A model generated the notes under the pieces. It searched no databases, was not told where the DNA came from, and saw only the letters and a program-made list of their open reading frames with translations. 64,000 nt of DNA, from assembly GCF_040702995.1 (NCBI RefSeq), contig NZ_CP159992.1, positions 2,381,501-2,445,500 of the forward strand, given 5' to 3'. Every line of letters starts with the position of its first letter. Position 1 is the stretch's first letter. This stretch comes from Paenibacillus sp. AN1007. Lineage in GTDB: Bacteria; Bacillota; Bacilli; Paenibacillales; Paenibacillaceae. A program made the translations under genes and the position numbers. Shown here in pieces: positions 44,102-50,434 of the stretch.

Positions 44102-44340
44102 ACGCTGGCCATCTGATGGATGAATTGTGAAAATTTCTGCACGGATTGCAGATGCTCCAGACTGAAATGATCAAAATCAACTTCGATATCGAACTCTTCT
44201 TCAATACGTAAAATAAAATTGATAATCTGCAGTGAATCCATTCCTGCATCATGAGTCAGATCAGAGGATTCATTCAGCTTGTTAACCAGGCTTGGGTCTT
44301 CCTTGATTTCAGCTATGATCTCAATAATTTTAGTTGTCAT
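44098..44340 (-). CDS. Acyl carrier protein
   Basis: 80 residues, acidic, four-helix pattern. The phosphopantetheine site is Ser36 in GMDSLQ, followed by NFILRIEEEFDIEVDF, the recognition helix. A stand-alone carrier with no ketosynthase, adenylation or acyltransferase domain nearby, so it is not a polyketide or NRPS carrier. Coupled by overlap to the methyltransferase before it (11 bp) and the ATP-grasp ligase after it (4 bp). Best fit is a BtrI-like carrier holding an amino acid for transfer to a sugar. Confidence 0.88.
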   Translation of the reverse strand: MTTKIIEIIAEIKEDPSLVNKLNESSDLTHDAGMDSLQIINFILRIEEEFDIEVDFDHFSLEHLQSVQKFSQFIHQMASV

Positions 44341-45175
44341 TGTATACAGCCTCCCTTTTTCGCAGTACCACTACGATATCTGTCTGAGGTACAAATAAAT
44401 TGTAATTCGTTACATGCACTTGTCTTGTTTCGGTTACGGATTCAATCTTTAATTCAGGAGGAATACAGCGCTCAATGTGAGCAATTAACGATTCTTTCGT
44501 AAATCTCCAAATTACACCATCAATCGAAGAGTTCGCCATATAGCCACTTTCCATTGTAGAACCTGAAAGAGGCTTGAGAACAACCGGGTCGGCAATAATG
44601 ATAGATCCACCGTCACGTAACAGTCTGGAGCTCTCAACGAAGGCTTTTTTGTGATGACGAATGTGATGAAAGCTTCGTGCAAACAAAATCATATCGCAGC
44701 TATGATCAGGTAAAGAAGTCGGCTTATCAATGAAGGCATGGATATAAGAATCAAACCTTCCCCACTTCTTTCCAAGTTTCAGAGCATTTAAATTGGGATC
44801 CATGTTGAAAAAACGAACATCCTTCTGCTTGCGAAGATACTTGTTTAATAAACCTGTACCACAGCCCACCTGAAGAACATCGCCCTTTAAACGGGGTAAA
44901 ACTTTGTAGACATTACGAGGAATAGGGAAATTTTGAACGTACATGGCCAATTCGTAGAAAATCGGATAACGCTCTTGCAATCGAACCAATTTACTGGTAT
45001 AGAAAGGCTTCCGCTTTTTGTGACGTTTAAAGTCCCATTTGTTCAAATAGTAGACAGGGGTTAACAGCAGGAACAGAATAATAAAGACACCTTGTACGCC
45101 ATAAATCCCCAATTTTTTAAAACGATCATTGGAATTACGAGGCATCATTTGTTCAGAAGTATTGAAAATGATCAC
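44330..45175 (-). CDS. SAM-dependent methyltransferase with N-terminal membrane segment
   Basis: 281 residues if the GTG at 45175 is used. One hydrophobic segment (GVQGVFIILFLLLTPVYYL, about 29-47), then a class-I methyltransferase core with LQVGCGTGLLNKYL (SAM loop), MDPN, and MILFARSFHHIRHH. It could methylate the growing saccharide or its acyl group at the membrane; the chemistry cannot be assigned. The start is uncertain: GAGAGGGGAG is too close to the GTG, and ATGs at 45148/45145 lack a site. First gene of the ten-gene operon. Confidence 0.8.
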   Translation of the reverse strand: MIIFNTSEQMMPRNSNDRFKKLGIYGVQGVFIILFLLLTPVYYLNKWDFKRHKKRKPFYTSKLVRLQERYPIFYELAMYVQNFPIPRNVYKVLPRLKGDVLQVGCGTGLLNKYLRKQKDVRFFNMDPNLNALKLGKKWGRFDSYIHAFIDKPTSLPDHSCDMILFARSFHHIRHHKKAFVESSRLLRDGGSIIIADPVVLKPLSGSTMESGYMANSSIDGVIWRFTKESLIAHIERCIPPELKIESVTETRQVHVTNYNLFVPQTDIVVVLRKREAVYNDN

Positions 45176-45242
45176 TCCCCTCTCACAACGCTATAAATGG
45201 TGTAGAACCCATTCTAACAAGATCAGAGAATCCAATATATGG

Positions 45243-45271
45243 TTGAATACGCCAAAAAATATAGATATACT
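45243..45271 (+). promoter_or_regulatory. Promoter of the plus-strand regulatory operon
   Basis: TTGAAT (45243-45248), a 17-nt spacer and TATACT (45266-45271), about 55 bp before the AraC-type start. It is a good sigma-A match. The same 150-bp gap must also carry the promoter of the minus-strand operon, which I could not place convincingly. Confidence 0.6.
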
Positions 45272-45325
45272 GTCCGTAAGCAATGTTCACTACCAAATGA
45301 CTTACGAAGCGGAGGGAATCTGATC

Positions 45326-46180
45326 ATGCACGATTCAATCGAATTTAGAGAAGAGTATTTTTTTGACTCTATCACCCCCGTCCATTTGAAGCTGACAAAA
45401 GAAGAGCCGTTTACGATGATGCATCACCATGATTTTGTTGAAATCGCTTATGTATATGAAGGAGAAGGGCTTCATCAGATTGGGGATCAATGTATCCTGG
45501 TTTCCAAAGGCGACTTGTTTGTCATCCCTCCTGGCGTATCACATGTGTTTCAACCACTGGATTTGAAAGAAAAGGCCCCGTTATATATTATGAACTGTCT
45601 CTATAAGCCATTTTTGGAGAAATCATTTTTTCGTGGAGGACGCACTTGGTCTATGTTCGTCGAGCGGCGTAATGAATTTCGCAACGTATTCAAACAAATG
45701 TTACATCAACAGGAGGCTCCTGCTGCGCCTTATTTAGCTGCTGCTCAATGCCAGTTACTGAATAAACTATTCTACATTCTCTACAATAGTAATCAGCAGA
45801 AGTTGTACAGAAAGACCGAGATTAAGGATTTTTCCATACACCAAGCCATTCAATATATGGGGACCCATTATAGGGATACACTTACACTTGAAAAAATAAG
45901 CCAGCTTGTTGCGATGAGTACAAGAAACTTTCAACGAATGTTTAAAAAAGAAACGGGTATCAGTTATATTCAGATGTTACAACACATTCGTATTTTATAC
46001 AGTTGCAAACTGCTGGAGTATTCAAACTGGAGTGTTCAAAAAATTGCTCAAGCGATTGGCATCGATGACATGAAATATTTTTACAAATTATTTAGAGAAC
46101 ATTATGGAACTACTCCAGGGGCATACAGGCAATACATAGGGATTTCTGCTGAACTACTTCGGGAGGATACAACATGTTAG
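45326..46180 (+). CDS. AraC-family regulator, cupin sensor, cluster-linked
   Basis: 284 residues. An N-terminal cupin-like effector domain (MHHHDFVEIAYVYEGEG; VIPPGVSHVF) is followed by the AraC double helix-turn-helix (LEKISQLVAMSTRNFQRMF; VQKIAQAIGIDDMKYFYKLF). The start is ATG 46 codons into no other gene: 45326, with GGAGGG at 9 nt; an ATG at 45239 precedes the promoter and is rejected. Divergent from the ten-gene operon and coupled to the acyltransferase gene, so it is the likely pathway regulator. Effector unknown. Confidence 0.87.
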   Translation: MHDSIEFREEYFFDSITPVHLKLTKEEPFTMMHHHDFVEIAYVYEGEGLHQIGDQCILVSKGDLFVIPPGVSHVFQPLDLKEKAPLYIMNCLYKPFLEKSFFRGGRTWSMFVERRNEFRNVFKQMLHQQEAPAAPYLAAAQCQLLNKLFYILYNSNQQKLYRKTEIKDFSIHQAIQYMGTHYRDTLTLEKISQLVAMSTRNFQRMFKKETGISYIQMLQHIRILYSCKLLEYSNWSVQKIAQAIGIDDMKYFYKLFREHYGTTPGAYRQYIGISAELLREDTTC

Positions 46181-47154
46181 ATATACAACCGCTCAAAAGC
46201 TTCAATACCCAATTTCAAGTAACGTCTTGTATTGATGATCACTTCAGAACGATTTCCACTTGGCTAGGAAGAGATACGAGAACGATGTATGCAGATGCAT
46301 GGGCTTTTGAGTACGATGCTGATGCACAACAACTTTTGCTGGATCGCGTCGTCTATCCTCGTTTAAATCTGAGTTACCTGGACACCTATCATGGTATACA
46401 AGTTGATTTTAGAGACAGAAATTTCAGTGGGACTATGCTGAACAGCAACGAGGATGAAAAGCCATTTCTAGATATGCTGCAGTCTGAGTTAGATGCTGGC
46501 ATGGCTGTACTGGTAGGTATTGATGTGTATTATTGTCCATGGTCTGACGGGTACCTCCAAACGCATGCACGGCATTCCTGTCTTGCTGTAGGCATAGACC
46601 AGAAAGACCAGAGAATAATGCTGGTGGATGCGTATTATGGACAAAAAAATATAGAGATGGAACTCCAATTGTTTTTGAACATCTCATTTTACTATGCTAT
46701 CTTTCGTTTAACGGATCCCTGCTCTTCTCACAACGATTGGAAAGGACTGCTATCTTCCAGTTTACATGATCAAACGAGCATCCAAACAATGCAAAACAGT
46801 ATTCGGAACTTAAAAGATTTTGCCAAGGCTTACTCAGAGGAAGGAATCGTTATTTCAGATCCCAAAATAGATACACAACACGCTATCTTTCAATGGATGA
46901 GGTTTTCATTGGCCAGACTTAGATATGCGTCGTTTATCTTTTATTTACATGAACTATCTCAGGAAGATATGTTCCATACGATTGGAGGACACTACTTGGA
47001 GCTTGCTAGAAAATGGGATGCTATCATGCATCAGTCCATCAAAAGTAGTTTTTCCGGCGATCCCGTGGATCAGCGTCAGAAAATATATAATAAAATGCTC
47101 TCTATCATCCAAAGTGAGAGTGAATTCCTTAAGCAACTGCAGGATTTGGCGTAA
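46174..47154 (+). CDS. BtrH-like Cys/His/Asp acyltransferase
   Basis: 326 residues, soluble. The N-terminal half has the layout of the butirosin BtrH N-terminal family: Cys19 in VTSCIDDHF, DAGMAVLVGIDVYYCPW near 107-123, His131/His134 in THARHSC, and Asp152 in MLVDAYYG, a papain/C39-like triad. BtrH moves an aminoacyl side chain from an acyl carrier protein to an aminoglycoside amine. The C-terminal half is helical. It overlaps the AraC stop by 7 bp, with GGGAGG. Given ACP and ATP-grasp genes across the promoter, a transferase role is the best reading; a peptidase is the alternative. Confidence 0.65.
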   Translation: MLDIQPLKSFNTQFQVTSCIDDHFRTISTWLGRDTRTMYADAWAFEYDADAQQLLLDRVVYPRLNLSYLDTYHGIQVDFRDRNFSGTMLNSNEDEKPFLDMLQSELDAGMAVLVGIDVYYCPWSDGYLQTHARHSCLAVGIDQKDQRIMLVDAYYGQKNIEMELQLFLNISFYYAIFRLTDPCSSHNDWKGLLSSSLHDQTSIQTMQNSIRNLKDFAKAYSEEGIVISDPKIDTQHAIFQWMRFSLARLRYASFIFYLHELSQEDMFHTIGGHYLELARKWDAIMHQSIKSSFSGDPVDQRQKIYNKMLSIIQSESEFLKQLQDLA

Positions 47155-47233
47155 TCCACTATATATCTTATTTGTTCGCTTCTGTAAATTTGAAGTTAGA
47201 TGAAGTTATCAAATCATACAGGAGTGATTTTTT

Positions 47234-48022
47234 ATGTTTCAGCATCATCAGATCGCATTGAATCAATTGGTCGAGCTTTTAAAACCTGACCCTACGATCA
47301 GAGCAATTATAACGGCAGGCTCAATCGCTCAAGGTAAAGCCAGAGAAAACTCGGATATTGACGTTTACATTGTCGTTACAGATGAATCTTTTGAAGAGAG
47401 AAAATTGCAGCATCAACTATCATATACCAATCATGAGATCTGTGATTATCCTGAAGGGTATATTGATGGCAAGATTATCAATTATCGTTTTTTGGAACTC
47501 GCTGCTGAACAAGGCAGTGAACCTACAAGGTATTCTTTCTTGGGTTCCAAGGCAGTGTATTCAACAATTCCTCAATTGGATGAACTTCTTCAGCGAATCC
47601 CTGTTTACCCGGAGCAAAATCGCAAGAAAAATATAATGGATTTTTATGCAGAAATTTACTTGCACGCTTTCTATTTTGCTGGAGAAGCCGTCAAAAAAAA
47701 CAATCCTTATCTGCTCTCCCATGCTGTTAGCAATTTAGTTTTATTTTCCGGTCGGGCAATTTTGGCGATAAATCATCAGTTGTTTCCCTGCCATAAAGGT
47801 CTGATGAATGCAGTCTCTGGAGTAACGAATAAACCGGAAGGCTTTGTAGAATTGACTAATGATCTCATCGCTCATCCGAATTACGAAAAATGCATGGATT
47901 ACGCGAAGGTCATGCTTGGATTCTATAATCCTAACATTGCTTTCGAGCAAGCGCTTACTATTTTTGTGGCCAACAATGAATGGAACTGGATCGATCAAGA
48001 ACCGCCGCTAGCGGATCGTTAA
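47234..48022 (+). CDS. Antibiotic-type nucleotidyltransferase-fold protein
   Basis: 262 residues. The N-terminal domain has the polymerase-beta/nucleotidyltransferase motif TAGSIAQGKARENSDIDVYI (GS...DxD), with a third acidic position possibly near residue 78. A helical C-terminal region follows, as in kanamycin- or streptomycin-type adenylyltransferases and MNT proteins. It lies 79 bp after the BtrH-like gene, with AGGAG at 9 nt. It could inactivate the cluster product or a related aminoglycoside by adding a nucleotide, that is self-resistance. A tailoring or unrelated housekeeping role is possible. Confidence 0.75.
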   Translation: MFQHHQIALNQLVELLKPDPTIRAIITAGSIAQGKARENSDIDVYIVVTDESFEERKLQHQLSYTNHEICDYPEGYIDGKIINYRFLELAAEQGSEPTRYSFLGSKAVYSTIPQLDELLQRIPVYPEQNRKKNIMDFYAEIYLHAFYFAGEAVKKNNPYLLSHAVSNLVLFSGRAILAINHQLFPCHKGLMNAVSGVTNKPEGFVELTNDLIAHPNYEKCMDYAKVMLGFYNPNIAFEQALTIFVANNEWNWIDQEPPLADR

Positions 48023-48095
48023 GTAGAATAAAGCCAATACGAAATTTTCAAAATATCATCTCCCATTGTTAGGGATCGAATTTGAACAAACTAAA

Positions 48096-48128
48096 CAAGG
48101 CCATCACTTTCTGAGTGTGGTGGCCTTG
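48096..48128. terminator. Hairpin between converging genes
   Basis: CAAGGCCATCAC pairs with GTGGTGGCCTTG (12 bp, one wobble) over a 9-nt loop. No strong T-run on either strand, so termination is likely but not certain. Confidence 0.6.
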
Positions 48129-48170
48129 TGGGTTAATTGTTGGATTCTGTTGAACGTATTTGCTTAGATG

Positions 48171-49193
48171 TTAGAGAGTAAGTCCGCCGTCTGCTAAAAT
48201 TATGGAGCCGGTCATATAGCTTGATCCATCTGATGCGAGGAATGCTACAAGCTCAGCAAGTTCTTCGGGCTCGGCATAACGTCCCATACGCATATTAGGG
48301 AATTCTTCCGGCATATAATCGCTATCCTGAAGCATCTGCGGCACTCCTGCTGTGAGTGAAGTTGCTACACCGCCAGGGCATATTGCATTCACACGAATTC
48401 CTTTCCTTACGTATTCAATGGCAGCCGCTTTGGTTAAACCTGCAACACCGTGTTTACTTGCTGTATACGCGGCCAGGCTGTGCTCTGCACGGATTGCAGT
48501 TGTGGAGGCTGTGTTAATCACATGGCCAAAGCCTTGTTGATCCATCACCTTAAGCGCATGCTTCATACCGAGGAAAATCCCCTTCAGGTTGACATCAATA
48601 ATTCGTGAAAAATCGCTCAGCGCTGTTTCGTGGAAAGGTTGGAATTTCTGGATGATTCCGGCGTTGTTAAATGCTACATCAATCTTGCCAAACGTTTCTA
48701 CCGCTTTTTGAATATAGTTTTGAACATGCTCTTCGTTAGATACGTCCGCTTGAACGAAGATGGCTTCCCCCTCTTGCTCTTTCACAAGTTCAAGAGTTTC
48801 GTTACCCGTGGCCTCGTTAAAATCAACCAGTACTAGTTTAGCTCCTCTTGAAGCCATAAGTACTGCACTTGCTCTACCGATGCCACTACCCGCCCCCGTA
48901 ATCGTAATCACTTTCCCAGCCAGAGAATCTGATTTTTTCTTTACTGCTTGAGTTGCCTTTGAAGTCTCTTCTTCTACAAAAGTTACATTAGCGAGATCTG
49001 CTTTTAATGCAGCCAAAATCGTTTCAGGCAAATCCACCTGAGGAATAGCGGCAAGTTGATCGAGTGTAAAATGGGAAGCCATTTTGAATGAAGGTTCGTT
49101 AATAAACTCTGGCAGATGTTTAGCAAGAAGTGCAGTTGCTTCCGCGTTATTTAATAATTCCGAAATTTTGATGTTCTCGTTGTAGTTTGTCAT
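48171..49193 (-). CDS. SDR-family oxidoreductase with N-terminal helical module
   Basis: 340 residues, about 85 longer than a usual SDR. The extra N-terminus (ISELLNNAEATALLAKHLPE ... LPETILAALKADL) is the helical module seen at the C-terminus of five other enzymes here, joined by a Lys-rich linker. The SDR core starts near residue 93: TGAGSGIGRAS, NNAGI, catalytic YTASKHGVAG, and C-terminal ILADGGLTL. The VDFNE segment favours NAD(H). The ATG follows GGGAGG, 43 bp after the esterase gene. Probably oxidises a sugar released by the neighbouring hydrolases. Confidence 0.88.
   Translation of the reverse strand: MTNYNENIKISELLNNAEATALLAKHLPEFINEPSFKMASHFTLDQLAAIPQVDLPETILAALKADLANVTFVEEETSKATQAVKKKSDSLAGKVITITGAGSGIGRASAVLMASRGAKLVLVDFNEATGNETLELVKEQEGEAIFVQADVSNEEHVQNYIQKAVETFGKIDVAFNNAGIIQKFQPFHETALSDFSRIIDVNLKGIFLGMKHALKVMDQQGFGHVINTASTTAIRAEHSLAAYTASKHGVAGLTKAAAIEYVRKGIRVNAICPGGVATSLTAGVPQMLQDSDYMPEEFPNMRMGRYAEPEELAELVAFLASDGSSYMTGSIILADGGLTL
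48969..49172 (-). other. Shared helical module at the N-terminus (copy 4, SDR)
   Basis: Residues about 8-75. The only copy placed at an N-terminus. The alignment with the esterase copy at 33777 is clear: LL.NAEA.A.L.KHLPE against ML.NEKARAIL.KYLPE, then FTL, then a C-terminal helix. Confidence 0.65.
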
Positions 49194-49236
49194 GTGATCC
49201 TCCCTAGATGAATGTATTTCGCTGTTACTGCAATTT

Positions 49237-50226
49237 CTAAGAATGATTTACCGGAATTTGCCGCAGAGAATCATTCAGTTGCATTATCTTTTCTTCGTTT
49301 AATACGTCCCCTGCATATTCTATAATTACACCCAGTGGTACTCCCATGGCATCCGGATGAGGTTCCTCTCCAATCTCCGGCATAGCAGCAAGAATCAACA
49401 TTTTACAGCTGTCATTCTTCCATAACGCCCCTAGTTTTACATCCAGACTGTACTCCAATACCTCTTCCTCAGGTAAGTGTTCGAGATCTGCAGCAAATTC
49501 TCCGAACACACGAGTCATCCAGTTTGTACATAAACTAAACCATTGTGCAACCGAGGGCTCCACCATGCTGATCAGACCCATTGACGTTTGTGGACGGGCA
49601 AGGGACAGCCCATGAGTACCTGTAGGAAAAATATGCATCTCAAAAGGTACGTTTTGGCGAGTCAAAGCATCAGCAAAAGCAAGGGAGTTACTCACAGAAA
49701 CGAGCTTGTCATCGAATGTGTGGAATATAAATGTCGGTGGTGTGAGATGGTCCACCTTCTGATCTACACCTGGGACAGGATTCGGAAAAATCGCACTCAT
49801 TTCTTCGAGAATACAAGGATAACCAAGAATCAAAGCATCAGGACGATCAGAACCCATCGTACTTAGTGCTGCAGCCAAATGTCCACCTGCGGAGAAACCG
49901 CAGACGGCAATTTTTTGCGGATGGATGTCCCACTCTGCACTATGTGTGCGAATAAGCTTCATTGCCTCTTCTGCATCGTTGAGAGGTTGTGGAAACGCAG
50001 CATCTTGATTGAGCGAGTAACGTAAAATAAAAGCCTGATATCCTTCGGCCAAAAAAGCCATAGCAATCGGTTCAGCCTCTCGATCAGAGCAGGCTCTGTA
50101 CCCTCCGCCCGGGAGGATAAGTACCGCAGGCCGTTGTTTCATATTTGGCATCTCGGGTGATGAATCCAGCAGATAGCCAGTCAGGGTAACATTTGTATTG
50201 CTCAAGTCATACGATAGAACTTTCAT
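49237..50226 (-). CDS. Alpha/beta hydrolase (esterase) with C-terminal helical module
   Basis: 329 residues. Oxyanion ILPGGGY, nucleophile VCGFSAGGHLAA, acid FDDKLV, His in TGTHGLS. Same esterase group as the protein at 33774, but diverged. The last about 72 residues form the helical module (LGALWKNDSCKMLILAAMPE ... EKIMQLNDSL). The ATG at 50226 has AAGGAG 12 nt away. First gene of an operon with the SDR, separated from the upstream GH78 by a terminator. Likely deacetylates plant oligosaccharides inside the cell. Confidence 0.87.
   Translation of the reverse strand: MKVLSYDLSNTNVTLTGYLLDSSPEMPNMKQRPAVLILPGGGYRACSDREAEPIAMAFLAEGYQAFILRYSLNQDAAFPQPLNDAEEAMKLIRTHSAEWDIHPQKIAVCGFSAGGHLAAALSTMGSDRPDALILGYPCILEEMSAIFPNPVPGVDQKVDHLTPPTFIFHTFDDKLVSVSNSLAFADALTRQNVPFEMHIFPTGTHGLSLARPQTSMGLISMVEPSVAQWFSLCTNWMTRVFGEFAADLEHLPEEEVLEYSLDVKLGALWKNDSCKMLILAAMPEIGEEPHPDAMGVPLGVIIEYAGDVLNEEKIMQLNDSLRQIPVNHS
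49240..49455 (-). other. Shared C-terminal helical module (copy 5, esterase)
   Basis: DVKLGALWKNDSCKML, AAMPEIGEEP, then a Gly/Val-rich middle and a final helix. More diverged than the copies at 33777 and 48969, but with the same L..L......ML..MPE spacing. Confidence 0.5.
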
Positions 50227-50361
50227 ACACGTGCAGGTCTCCTTTTTTATAAGTGTGGTTTCAAAGAAAAAGGGATACTTCCATTGTAGATTTCAGAGAT
50301 TGGCCCTGCTATAACGCGATACAAAGATCAAATAGCGAAATCCGAAGAAATCATTTCAAAC

Positions 50362-50384
50362 AAAAAAACCGCAAGATCGCGGTT
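50362..50384 (-). terminator. Intrinsic terminator after the GH78 at 50435
   Basis: On the minus strand AACCGC and GCGGTT flank GATCTT and run into TTTTTG, about 50 bp after the GH78 stop. Confidence 0.85.
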
Positions 50385-50434
50385 CAATTGTAGTGTTCAT
50401 CGAAGTGTCCAACCATGAACAAAGGGATTTGAAT

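Noticed and set aside
45140..45240. Minus-strand promoter for the ten-gene operon (TTGTTA, 17 nt, TTTATA)
   Set aside because: The -10 matches the consensus at only three positions, so I do not report it as a feature.
34989..48022. A straightforward 2-deoxystreptamine aminoglycoside cluster
   Set aside because: No DOI synthase, no PLP aminotransferase and no decarboxylase are present; only the side-chain and radical SAM parts resemble butirosin.
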